DNA of 64,000 nt from Tipula vernalis (Eukaryota; Arthropoda; Insecta; Diptera; Tipulidae): the NCBI GenBank assembly GCA_958295665.1, contig OY282558.1, forward strand, positions 328,139,106-328,203,105, in the 5' to 3' direction. The notes below the pieces were generated by a model that worked only from the letters and a program-made list of their open reading frames with translations, ran no database searches and was not told where the DNA came from. Positions 33,716 to 44,859 of the stretch are shown in pieces; positions within the stretch are counted from its first letter, which is position 1; the number at the start of each line of letters is the position of its first letter. A program made the position numbers and the translations under genes.

Positions 33716-35569
33716 AAATAAATTAAATAACATTTTTAAGTTAAAACTAAATAAATATAATTTTTATAAAATAATTAATTCGAAATATGTACAATATTGT
33801 CTCAGCCATATACGTAAGGGTTCTTACAACCACTGGTCAATAATCTGGTTAAGGGCGAACTCATTTTGATCGCCCATAAAATTGAACTGACTCTGAACCC
33901 AGTAGAACGCATATAGGAAATCGAGTGTTTCACTTAACAGCCGTCACATTTTAGAGCGCAGCGTTTTTGACCAACATGTGTTCGTTTCTCTCTTGAAAAA
34001 GTTTTGCTGCCTAGGGGAATGTAAAATAATAATTAAAAAGATGTGATACATTTTTCAAATGTACCGAAATTCCAAAATTTGAAATAATACGTATATATAG
34101 GACAGGGTTAAATACAAATTTCATAAAATTAACTGATTGACCTCAGAACAAAAAAAAAAAAAAAAAATTCAGCTGATTAAGATTAGAAATAATTTCGGTG
34201 AATTAAAAACAAATAACTTAATTATTTACCATACTTAGAAAATTACTGTACACTTACATCCGCCTTTGTAATATACCCAATGTTAATCCACACACTCGTT
34301 ATCTATTCTGTTCAAAAATTGTTCCTATTTATTTAAGAATTCCAATTCGTCGACAATAATTTTGAAGTTTTTAGTCATAACCTTATTTAAGCTTATACAT
34401 AATTTTTGTTAATTTGGTTTCTATTTTAGCGTCTAATCCCCTCCACCCAACTAATCCTAAAAATTCGGAAATTCCCAAATCAAGAGGCTCACATATACCA
34501 AAAAAAAAAAATAAAAAAAAAATGATAACAAATAATCTTAATTAATTTACCGAAAATCCCTAGTCTAATGCCGTATAATATGTACAATATACATACATAA
34601 TTACAATTTGTTATTCTTCAAAAATGAACACAATTAACCAAAAAATTACTGTCATTTCAGAGATAATAAAAATTATTATAAACAAAGTGTTTTGAGTTTA
34701 TAAAACTTTTATCAATATTGAAAAATTATAATTTACAATTACAAAATTAAAAAAATTAAAAACAAAATGTTTGTGAGCGAGATTAATTTAAATTCTGTGA
34801 TTAAAGAATTAAACACATTATACAGTTACTTTTTTTTTTTTTTTTTTTTTTGGTTTTAATATTTTTTAATTTTTTTCTAGATAATAATTTATTGTTTTGA
34901 TATTGTGGTTATTTAGATTGGAATAAGTTTGTGGTTCGTGGAATTATTATAGGAATGGGATTTTCGCGGGAAATCGCGAGAGTAGGAAAAAATTCTTGCG
35001 GTTATTTCATCACTTCATGGCATTGAGTATATTTTTAGCGAACACGTGAATAAAATATGCTAAAGGGTAGTTGAACGTGTTTTGTGACCAGCGGAAAGGA
35101 AAAAACATTGACCTCTACATTTTGAAGGCAGTTTGTAGACCTTTATAGAATAAAATTAATAAAATGAGTTGTGTTGCTTTAGGTAAATTGATTTGAATGC
35201 ACCTGGAAGAAAAATGAATTTTCGAATGTTTGACCCGTAGAATACACAGAACCTATCAAAGTTCCTAGGAAAATCGGAATTAATTAACGATATTCTTCAA
35301 TAAATTTAAAAATAATCACTTAAATTTGTGTAAATATCCATAATCTACAAGATAAGACATAAAATTAGCCAAAGCAAATGCAGTCAAAGGTAATTTCGCG
35401 TTAAAAATGGATTTGTAATGATAATTTGGTCGAAATAGAAAACGCGTCAAATTTTAATTGATATTAAAATTACAAAAAAAAAGAAACTAAAGAAAGTAAG
35501 GTAGATTACAAAAGCTGACGTCTATTTTATTTGACTAAAATTCAATTCTAATTGTGACAGATAGATAAT
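33716..35569. other. Unassigned AT-rich intronic DNA
   Basis: The first 200 bases may be the decayed 3' side of the Penelope relic. The rest shows only homopolymer runs (A near 34,151 and 34,501; T near 34,830-34,851) and nothing protein-like. Confidence 0.4.
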
Positions 35570-36316
35570 ACCTATCTAGCAAAACCTTTACCGAATTACC
35601 GGTATTTTTTTTTTTTTCTAAATTTACCAGAATTTCGGTAATGTGTAATAAAAAAAAGTAACCCACAATAATTAATTTTCAAGTTGAATTAACGTGTAAA
35701 TTTTATTACCAGCGCAACAAACAATGCCTCGCTTCCCGATTTAATATCCTTCTAACTTTTACTTTTGATCCCTTTTAAAATTTCTCAAGATTTTTGGAGT
35801 TAACCATGGAAATGAGATTCCTGAGGTTCGAGCCTTAATAGGTGATGAAGATTATTCGAGATTTTCGAGATTATTGGAGTATGTTCGATATTGTCGAGTG
35901 TATTTAATAGCGTAATTTACTCAAGAACTCTTGTTGGATATCGTTTCCCTAAGTTGCTTAGTAGTATTAGTAACATTAAGTTATATTTACACTAATTTTC
36001 GGAAATTTTCGAGATTTTCGTGGGTCTTCTAAATTATTACAGGCTTTCTGAAATTATTTATCAATATCCAGATTTTTCGGTATTTTTGAGGTAATCTCGA
36101 TTACCCCAGAAATTTTCTGGAGAAATCGACATTGTTTCGCGGTATATTCTAGATTACTTAAGTTTTTCGACATGTTTAATTTATATGATTTTAATATGTT
36201 CCGAAGATTGTAAGAGAATTCAATCCAGTTTCAAACTGATGAGCTTATGATTATGAAAAAATCAATCTTCTCATCAGGCCGCGGCGACTGGACTGATTAT
36301 ACCACAATTTACATTC

Positions 36317-36397
<81 letters not shown>

Positions 36398-37350
36398 GAA
36401 TGTACTGTGCGTTATGTACTAGCGAATTATACTAATACAGATAAATTTTCTTACAATTTTTTTTTCTTCACGACATTCACACAGCTCTATTTCTGTGTAC
36501 GCTAATTTTACTTTATTAATTTTTTTGTTTAATGTTGATTAATTCATGTAATTTTTAATATGCTACCGGTGATTAGACCATTTTAAATATGTTTTTATTA
36601 ACACGTAGGAGTATATTAGTATTTACGAACAATCATTCAACGAAATTGACTAATAGACAGAATTCTATTTATTTAATTTATAATTTATATGATTTTAATA
36701 TGTTCCGAAGATTGTAACAGAATTCAATCCAGTTTCGAATATGTTCGAGTTTTTCGACATAGTTGTGTTCGAGTTTTTCGACATATCTAGGATTATTCGA
36801 GATTATGTTAAAGATTTTCAAATTTATTCGAATTTTGAATGGCAATGTTCTGCGCTTAGCTTTAAGAACTTAATAAGTAATATTTGGTAAATTTTTCGAG
36901 ATTATGGCAAAATTTCGATATTTCTCCGATTTTCTAGGTTATTTACGTTTTACAAGGCGGTGATTAGCCCATACAGGTTTCCCTTTGGTTTTACGTACTT
37001 ATGGATAATTCGATATTTGAGAACTTTCAAGGATATTCAAGATATTCACTTAGAAAATTCGACATTTTTGAGATTATTTCGAAATTATGGATATTTTTCA
37101 AATTATATTCGAAATTTGTGAAGCTTCATCTATAAATTTAGAAAACGTTATAACACTGAGTTGCAAGATGTTTCGTTTTGTTTAAGGTTATTGAAATGAA
37201 TCACGTTCTGTTTCGTCTACTCTAGAAATCAGACATTCAATTAATGCGAGGCTTGATAATAGGAAAAAATAAGTTTTTAACTAAAAGCGTTACGAGTTCA
37301 TGGGTACAACAAGTATTTCTAGGGTACCTAGAAAAATTTTGCGCCACTAA
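35570..37350 (-). repeat. Copy 2 of the inverted repeat pair, with an internal duplication
   Basis: Reverse complement of 22,370-23,900, as described there. This copy lacks the 209-bp MITE but carries extra DNA at about 36,236-36,690. That block is bounded by two near-identical segments of about 55 bp containing TTATATGATTTTAATATGTT and CCGAAGATTGTAA, at 36,181-36,235 and 36,688-36,740. Confidence 0.75.
36320..36397. repeat. (TA)n microsatellite between inverted octamers
   Basis: About 78 bases of TA with one ATTATA variant. It is bracketed by ACATTCTA on the left (36,311-36,318) and TAGAATGT on the right, so the whole is a palindrome. Confidence 0.95.
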
Positions 37351-38364
37351 ATGTTTTCATATTTTCAAGTACATAAATTAAATTCGAATAAAATAAAATG
37401 AAACAGTTAGCAAATATTGGAAAATGATCAAATCCCTTCTAGAATAAAGGTATTTAGACTGATAAAACTTATTTATAGTTTATTGCTGTACTGTACAAAT
37501 GAAATAAAAAACTAAATTCGAATCTAATAAAAAAATTATTTCGCTCTAACACCGCATTATTTTAAGCGCTCCCACAATATAATCGACATTATATGCTAAA
37601 TCCGTCATTTTTTGACGATAATGAATGTGAATCTGGAATTGAATCTTGATTAACTTAATCTCCATTATATAAGAAAATTTCCTAGATAATGCAGATCTGA
37701 ACATAGCATAACTTTAACTACAAATATTTTATCACAAAAAATTTCGACAATAAGTTTTAAATGCATTATTTGGACATAATATAGGCACGACATACCTATT
37801 CCAGTTTTAAAGAAAAGAGTTTACCAAACCCTACAAATTAAAAAAAAAATTGAATCAAATCTGGCTCAGGGATGGGTAAAACGCTAAAAAATCTGACTTT
37901 TACGATTGTGTTCAAATTAGGTCAAAAACCTTAAATTATGGTCAAAACTGTCGAAAAGTGTCAAAAACTTTTTTAGAATTAGTACATTTTGGAAGTGCTA
38001 GAATTAGTGCTAAATTTACCAAAATAGTTCCAAATTGCAATTAGGTGTAAAACTGGTTTTTAGGGTGCTATAGTGGTAAATCTGACACCGAAAGTACTAT
38101 TTTGGCAACCTTCCAAAAAATACAAGTCTCGCTCGCCATTCACATTAAGTATCTGGCCAGAACGTACTGACATAGTGAATTATATTCACTACATCAAAAA
38201 CTCAAGGAGAAACTTCATTGATTACAGACAGACAATTTTAAATTCTTAATAAATATTCGTGAGGGCAACAGTCGATACTGGAGGCTCTTATTTATACAGT
38301 AGGCAGCTACCATGGGAAAAACTAATAATTGAATCTTTCATTTTACTTTAATTTAATCAAACGA
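37351..38364. other. Unassigned AT-rich intronic DNA
   Basis: No recognisable gene or repeat. A GTCAAAA(A/C) motif recurs several times at 37,920-37,970. Confidence 0.4.
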
Positions 38365-38640
38365 AGCTTTTATAAAAGAGTTAAAAACGAGGAAAGAGGT
38401 AACGTTTAATATAAAACATATGGGAAATCACTTTTTTTCCTAAGACATTTTTTGAACGGAAACGTCAGACACTGAGTTAGACTGAGACATTCTAATACTC
38501 GTACATTTTTGAATTTCAACATATACCAACATCGTTTAAGAAATTCGATTTCATATTTAAACCAAAATTTATAAAATTTTCTTAATAACAGCGTTCTGGT
38601 CAAATAAAATAAAAGCGTGTGTCCGTTAAATCAATACATA
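38365..38640 (+). repeat. Dispersed repeat, copy 2 (partner at 29,634-29,965)
   Basis: Same blocks as copy 1, in the same orientation, ending GTTCTGGTCAAATAAAATAA. It lies immediately upstream of the plus-strand LINE endonuclease remnant. Confidence 0.7.
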
Positions 38641-39010
38641 GAGCAAATCAGCAGACCAAATTTTATAAAAGCAATTAGGTACATCAATAAAAAATGCAAG
38701 ATCTACATAGAAATTCAGATAGAGATTACAATTAACTATAAATTCCAAGAAAAATCTTAATTGATCATTTATCAACATAATAAAAGTGCAGAAGTTTTCG
38801 GGACGTGTATCGATCATCTTTTTGTTCGATTACACATTTTTACTAAAATCTCAGCTAAATCAAGTATTGAAAATCTTTATTTTCTCGATCATAGTGCAAT
38901 TTTGTTTCAATTAGTTTTCAATGTTCAACACACTAAAAAAAGTCGCATAAGAGAGGTTAAAGAAATTGATTATGATTTGCTTAATTTTAATTTATTCGTT
39001 TTTTTCCTGT

Positions 39011-39266
39011 TCAGGGGCCCCATTCTCGAATTCCACAGCCATTTTTCACATGTCGACATCTGTTAAAATTCATAAAAATGATTTTTTTTGGTACAAAGGG
39101 AATATTTCCGAATGGGTATAAGCAACTGGAAAAAATTCCCCATATACGAAAATGCCCATGTCGCATGTGTTTTATACATGAATTACAATTTCCGAAGGTT
39201 TTGATGAATTTTGACAGATGTCCGCATCTGGAAAATGGATGTGGAATTCGAGAATAGGGCCCCTGA
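39011..39266. mobile_element. 256-bp MITE with TCAGGGGCCC inverted ends
   Basis: The left end TCAGGGGCCCCATTCTCGAA and right end TTCGAGAATAGGGCCCCTGA pair with one mismatch. Pairing continues inward (TTCCACA...CCATTTT, and GACATCTG/CAGATGTC with TTAAAATTCAT/ATGAATTTTGA). Flanks read TGT on both sides, a possible 3-bp target duplication. It sits in the LINE linker region. Confidence 0.9.
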
Positions 39267-39530
39267 TGTTAATTCTGGTTTTAGAAATTTTATGGTTACT
39301 TTTGAATCTCTTGATAGTAATTGCATAACGTCAAAAATTTAGTTGAACCAAAAAAATCAAAACTTTGGATATCGAACTCACTCTGCAAACTGATAAATGC
39401 AAAAAATTATTTGTGCAGTAAAATAAAGGAATATCCGGCAAAAGAAAATTTAACAAACAGATTACCTAAGAGGATTACCTAAGAGTCAACGCGTAAAACA
39501 ATAAGGATGGATTAGTGATTTCTGATGGAA

Positions 39531-40175
39531 TAGGGCCGAAAGGCCGAACACCGAATGTTGAAAGGCCGAATATGTCGAAATGCCGAATTTGCCGAAAGGC
39601 AGAATGTCCAAAGGCCGAGAGGTCGAAAGGCCGAATATCGAAAGGCCGTTTGTGTCGAAATTGATTTTAATTTTTTATCTATTTATGAATGAAAATTTTC
39701 AAAATTTATATTTTTATGAAAACCAAAATTTATATTTTTTTTTCATACAATTAAAAATTAATTAATTATAATAAAAAAAGAAAAATAAATAAATTTTTTT
39801 TCTGACAAAACTTGATCACATTAATATGCTACATAGACAGGATTTATTAGTACGTATTTTCAATTTATTTCATCATTTTACATTAAGAAATAAATTTAAT
39901 GGTTTTAAATATTGATTTCAATCGATTAAGTGAAGGAAAATTTATTGAAAATTCGGCCTTTCGACCAAATCGGCCTTTCCACACGTTCGGCCATCCGAAC
40001 AACATCATTCGACACATTCGGTCTTTAGTCATTCGGTCTTTCAACACTTTCGGCCTTTCGACCCAATCGGCCATTAGACATTCGGCCTTTCGACACTTTC
40101 GGCCATACGACATTCGGGCTTTCGACATTCGGCCTTCCGACATACGGCCTTTCAACATCGAACGAGCAGCTTTCA
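39531..40175. mobile_element. Foldback element built from CGAAAGGCCGAA repeats
   Basis: The left arm (39,531-39,660) is about eight imperfect copies of GCCGAAAGGCCGAAT and variants. The right arm (39,950-40,170) is the inverse, with a dozen or more copies of TTCGGCCTTTCGAC and variants. The 290-bp middle is AT-rich and unrelated. The arms can pair as a large hairpin, and each unit is itself partly palindromic (GGCC core). No transposase. It displaces part of the LINE linker. Confidence 0.88.
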
Positions 40176-40389
40176 ATATAGAGCGGCTACAGCATTTAAT
40201 AAATATTTTTCCTCTATTTCCACCCGTTTAAATAGCAAAGTTGAACAAGCTATTTTGAGTTATGATGAAGAGAAAAAAATGAAGTTTTCTGCACAATTTG
40301 AGATACGAAATTGTTTTTTTTTCACTAATTTTCGCTATCATAAATTCGTTGAAAGGCTCAAATGCCTGTGGTATTGATAATGTTTCAAA

Positions 40390-40733
40390 TAGGGCTTGCC
40401 CGTTCCCGGTCTTTTTCCCGGGAATTCCCGGGATTCGGGACACGACAAGTTTTCCAATACCTCATTATGAAATCTCATATAAATGACCCAATAGACTGTC
40501 AAGCCAACATCCACCGAAAATGAGAGTGATCGATAAGCGGGTGGGTTTCTAATGAAAATTAAATCGTTATTGGATGCATTCAGCTCCGCCAACTGTAAAA
40601 TGTTGAGTAAAATAGATTGCCCGTGATGAGAGAATGGAATCCGCCTCATTTAAAAGTTAAAATTGTTTGAATTTTAATATTACATACATAATGATGTATG
40701 ATAAAAATTGTCTTGTCCCGAAAACCAAGCCTA
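40390..40733. mobile_element. 344-bp hAT-type MITE with 8-bp target duplication
   Basis: The ends are TAGGGCTTGCC and, inverted, TAGGCTTGG. GTTTCAAA is repeated exactly on both sides (40,382-40,389 and 40,734-40,741), an 8-bp duplication typical of hAT transposons. Excising the element plus one GTTTCAAA rejoins the LINE frame (GIDNVSN to NLVKKIG). Near the left end is CCCGGGAATTCCCGGG, a perfect 16-bp palindrome (40,417-40,432). Confidence 0.93.
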
Positions 40734-41330
40734 GTTTCAAACAACTTAGTAAAAAAAATTGGGACAAATATTTCATTACCTTTGGAACATTTAGGTAATT
40801 TAAGTTGTAGCACTGGTGTTTCCAAATGTTTGAAAAAAAAAAGAACAGAACTGTTACAGCTTTTCAAGAAAGGTGATGATACAGATATGTCTAATTACCG
40901 TCCAATCTCTCTGCGGTTTTTTTAAAATACTAGAAAAAGTAGTGAAAAACGAATGTTGCACTTTCGCGATGCAACGGTTTTTTTTAGCGATTCACAGTTT
41001 GGCTTTCGAGTAAGGCTCAGTACTTAGGATTCGATACTAAAATTTTTCAATTCAGTTTATAACGGTTTTAAAAAAATTAAAAAGGCGGGTCTCATTGCTG
41101 TTACCAAGGCCAGTCGCTTAAAATGCACGAAAGTCAATAATGTACTGAGCGGTGAGGAACGAATTTTAGATGGAGTTCCACTGGGCTCTGTTTGGATCCA
41201 TTATTTTCATAATTAACATAAGCTCATTGTGGAAAATTGGTTTTAATGGAAGAATATTTTTATTTTTCCGATGATGCTGCATTTGTTTTACCTACTGCAT
41301 TAACATTAATAATGGGTGATTTAAAAATCC

Positions 41331-42937
41331 GGTGGGGCCAAAAAATGCAAAGCAAACCGAAGAATACAAAAGTACAAACTTTTGAAATTTCTGTATGTTT
41401 GCAGCACTAGGCCTTTAACATGAAATGGAAAAACGGAGGTTATTGAATGTAAGTTTTAATTGAATTTAAAAAATGATCAAATTATGCAATGCCATAATTT
41501 AATTATGAATGTCAAGGTGATTAAGACATTACTTGTGAAATCTTTGCCCACAACCAAATGAAAAATACATGTAAACAAAATTATTGTGTATCAAGTAATT
41601 ATTAAATCAAGAATCAATTGGATGAAACACTGAACCGAAAGTTATATTATCTGACTAAATACAACACGTGCTGTAATTAACGATCAATGATTTTTGAGAC
41701 GTTAAAACCGATCGTGCTAAGCACTCGTTGAATTTTCAGCGCGGTTTTAACTCATAAAAATTTATTGATAATAATTCAGCTCTACGTAGTTGTTGACAGT
41801 ATTTTTACTCTCGATGCTAGGTGTTATATATGCCAATATTTAATTTTAAGATGGGCATATCTAACTACTGACTTACTTTTCAAGATATTGATAAATTTTT
41901 AAAACTTTTTTAAATAAATTAGGTTTTAAATAATTCCAACAAACAAAGTAATTGGCTGAAAAATAAGTCATACTAAAGGGTTAAGCCACCATATTCAGTT
42001 CACTTGTAATTTCATAAATTACCATTTAATGACTTAGAGATGTTTAAAGCTTAGTCTATATGGGTGGATTACTTTATACATATATTTTTAGACTCGGTTT
42101 AGTGTTATTTGGCCGGTCCAATACTATATACTTTTATTTCAAAAAACATCTCGATTTAAATCTCTATATTTCCGCACAAACTTTTAATTGATTGAAACCC
42201 GTATCAAATTTTGTTAGATATAAAATAAGCAGAATAAAAGAAAGATAAAAGAGTTGCGATGAATCGATTATTTTTTGGAAAAAAGTCTTATTACAATTTT
42301 AATAAGGTTTGGAAAATTAAAATTTTGAAATTAAAAAAGTTACAAAAAGTTACAGTTATTTAAAATTTTTAAAGTTTGGAACATAAAATTTTAGAGTTCA
42401 GAAATGCAAAAATTAAATTCGAAATTTGCATTTAAGAAATTTTGAAATAAGTAAGAAATTTAGAATTCAATTGTTTGGAATATAAAAATTGGAAACATTG
42501 GAATTATAAACATTGGATTTTGGAAAGCAAATTACACTTGGAGGACGCACATATCGCTTAGTAAAATTTGAATCTACGTAACTGTGTAGTCATACATACA
42601 AATCATTTCAATTACTATTTACTAATCATTAATGTATGACAATAATAATGTTAGTGTCATATCAGTTAAGTGCATAGATACATCAAATCGAATTATACAT
42701 ACCGACACTAACTTAATATGATAATTAATATTTTTAAATAGACAGATTAAATAGTGAGTCATAAACTGAATTGTATTAAATTTTTATTTTTGCACTTTAA
42801 ACTTATTAATCAATCAAAGTATTTCACATAAATTATACGTTAAATTTTTAGTGATAGCAAGGTAATAACGCTTAAATAAATACCTATTTTGATTAGAATC
42901 CGGGAATAATATTATTTATATAATTTAATTTGTCAAT
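41331..42937. other. Unassigned AT-rich intronic DNA
   Basis: No protein-like frame. The segment 42,290-42,540 is low-complexity, made of recurring TTTGGAA / AAAATTTTGAAAT words. Confidence 0.4.
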
Positions 42938-43132
42938 TTGAGTTTTTACTGTCCAAAATGCTGTATTATTGTTCGAACAAATGAAGTTGTAATAATATGT
43001 ACTATATGTAAATGTAATAATCTCACTTCATACGAATTTGCATTGCGATCAAATATATTGCATCCGATTTGTGTCAACGCTACTAATAATAATTTTTATT
43101 TATCATATTTCTCGCTATTTAACAACCAATAA
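42938..43132 (+). CDS. Unidentified small frame with two CxxC pairs
   Basis: 64 codons beginning MSFYCPKCCIIVRTNEVVI and continuing ICTICKCNNLTSYEFALRS. The C-x2-C, 13-residue gap, C-x2-C layout is that of a zinc ribbon. The remainder (HPICVNATNN) is unfamiliar. It directly precedes the minus-strand GIY-YIG relic. It could be an exon or retrocopy fragment of a zinc-ribbon protein, or chance. Confidence 0.25.
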   Translation: MSFYCPKCCIIVRTNEVVIICTICKCNNLTSYEFALRSNILHPICVNATNNNFYLSYFSLFNNQ

Positions 43133-43140
43133 TGTTTAAA

Positions 43141-43375
43141 TAACGTATCTTTTATGTTCCGAGAATATTCGTAAATTCAGTCTAGCGATTGGATGCCTAT
43201 TAAATAAATTGGCCATTGGTTGACTCAGCCGATTTTTTAATAATTGCTTCGTAGTTCCCACATATTTAAGACCACATGTGCCACACGGAACCAAATACTC
43301 CGGTGTGTTGCCTTTCAGTTGACTAAAAAGAGTGATTTTGCAATTTATATTTTCAGTACATAGACCTTTTGTGAT
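43141..43375 (-). pseudogene. GIY-YIG endonuclease fragment of a Penelope-like element
   Basis: The minus strand reads without a stop: NTPEYLVPCGTCGLKYVGTT, then KQLLKNRLSQPMANLFN. This matches the GIY-YIG domain of Penelope-like elements, where the usual pattern is VYxIPCxxCxxxYIGxTxxxLxxRxxxH. Here the final His is Gln-Pro and the first Tyr is in EYLV. The fragment has no adjoining RT, so it is a separate relic. Confidence 0.7.
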
Positions 43376-43904
43376 TGTTTTATAGGTTTATACATACCTA
43401 GGGTTGCCAGATACCATTTTATAAAAAGAAGTACATTTCTGGAATAACCCGGAAAAGAGGTGTATGTATATGTATATACTCCTGACATATTTCTCCTGAC
43501 ATGTTCTGGTTTTTGAAGCTTCTGCAGAAACTTCAGCCCAAATGACATGGTGCAAAAAATCTTCAGGACCTAATTTAATCTATTTAAGGTTGAGAACTTT
43601 TTATAGAAGATTTTTGTTCATTGGCTTAAAATCTCCGATTACGTTACTAAAATACATCGACAAATGTGTGTGTGTGCTAGAGGCGGAGGAATTTGTTTGG
43701 TTTCGCCGTTTAAGGAAAACCAAAATTGGCAAACCTAATTTTTGATTTATGGTATCGAACTTAATACTATTGGTATGAGTAGTATTCCAAAATATTTGTT
43801 GCCATTAGAACAAGTTTTATTTTACAAATTTTGATCCAAGCCCAACCTTATGTTTTATAATTGAAACTATTTATTAGTATCCTGAGTTTTTATAATAATC
43901 TCTG

Positions 43905-43985
43905 TGCCTGTTTCTAACTTACATGTATTGCATAAACAGAAATTCATTTGCACAAAAAACGTACAAAACTAAACTAAATCTACCG
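43905..43985 (+). repeat. Inverted repeat partner 1 (matches 49,682-49,760)
   Basis: TTACATGTATTGCATAAACA with GAAATTCATTTG and GTACAAAACTAAACTAAATC match the reverse complement of 49,682-49,760. Similarity extends leftward (GAGTTTTTATAATAATCTCT). The pair lies 5.7 kb apart and brackets the minisatellite, the pogo relic and the DUF7869-like element. Confidence 0.75.
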
Positions 43986-44059
43986 TAATAAGGCATTCCA
44001 AAACTCTTCAAAATGAAACTGTGATTTTTTTTTTATATTTCATTCATAAAACAAACGAT

Positions 44060-44270
44060 TTACTGTCAATTGACCGTAAACAATTGATCGTGAACAATTA
44101 ATCGTATAACAATTGATCGTAGACACAATTGATCATAGACACAATTGATCGTGGAAACAATTGATCGTGCTTACAATTGATTATACAACAATTGATCGTG
44201 GATACAATTGATCGTATGAACAATAGATCGTGGATCAGTTGATCGTATGGACAATTGATCGTTTAACAGT
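44060..44270. repeat. ACAATTGATCGT minisatellite
   Basis: About 12-13 imperfect units of 16-18 bp with core ACAATTGATCGT, separated by 3-7 variable bases (GTAAACAATTGATCGTGA, GTAGACACAATTGATCAT and so on). The core contains overlapping palindromes (CAATTG, TTGATCAA-like, CGATCAATTG when inverted). No element ends were recognised. Confidence 0.93.
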
Positions 44271-44859
44271 ATAATTGAATTTAAATAAAGAATCGAAGTG
44301 AATTGCGTTAGTTTTTTGTTTCCAAATGAGTTTTAAATCAAATTGACCACACGGTCGAGACCATGGTCCATTAGGGCCTACATAGCCAATCTTTCTGTAT
44401 ATTTTTATAGATAAGGCTATTTATACATACAATATATATATACGCAAATGACCATTTAAACATACAATATGTATAAGCATAATGCAAACAATTTTTTCCG
44501 AATTTAATTCCGCTTTTTGTAAAAATATTTCCCATTTTAATTACGCTTGGAAAAAGAGAAATATTATCGACTAATTTAACTTAGAATTGTAGAGGCTAAC
44601 GGCTTCAATAACTCTCACGGGCACGCGGGAGGTCGCAGCGCTCTCCCCCCCCCCATTTAGCCCTCCAAGGGGCTTTAGACAATAATTTAGGGTTTATAGG
44701 AATTTACAGCTCTATAGGAGCGGGAGTAACGAAATATAAAAAACAATATATTTTACGCAAAATAAATACGTGGAATTGACCATGGATCCACATTGGATCC
44801 AAAAATCCACTTTATTTAAAAGAATGAACAGGTTAAGTCAGTAGTAGTAAGTTTGCCAA

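Larger units (their letters stand above)
38640..41330 (+). mobile_element. LINE (jockey/CR1-like) relic interrupted by three later elements
   Basis: The plus strand carries the endonuclease C terminus (AEVFGTCIDHLFVRLHIF, then LDHSAILFQLVF) at 38,761-39,000 and a linker at 39,270-39,430. The pre-RT block IINSLKGSNACGIDNVSN lies at about 40,332-40,389. The RT resumes at 40,742 (KKIGTNISLPLEHLGNL, LFKKGDDTDMSNYRPISL), followed by SQFGFR, DGVPLGSV and FSDDAAFVLP (catalytic FADD position) to about 41,330. Stops and frameshifts abound. A MITE (39,011), a foldback element (39,531) and a hAT MITE (40,390) are nested in it. Confidence 0.82.
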
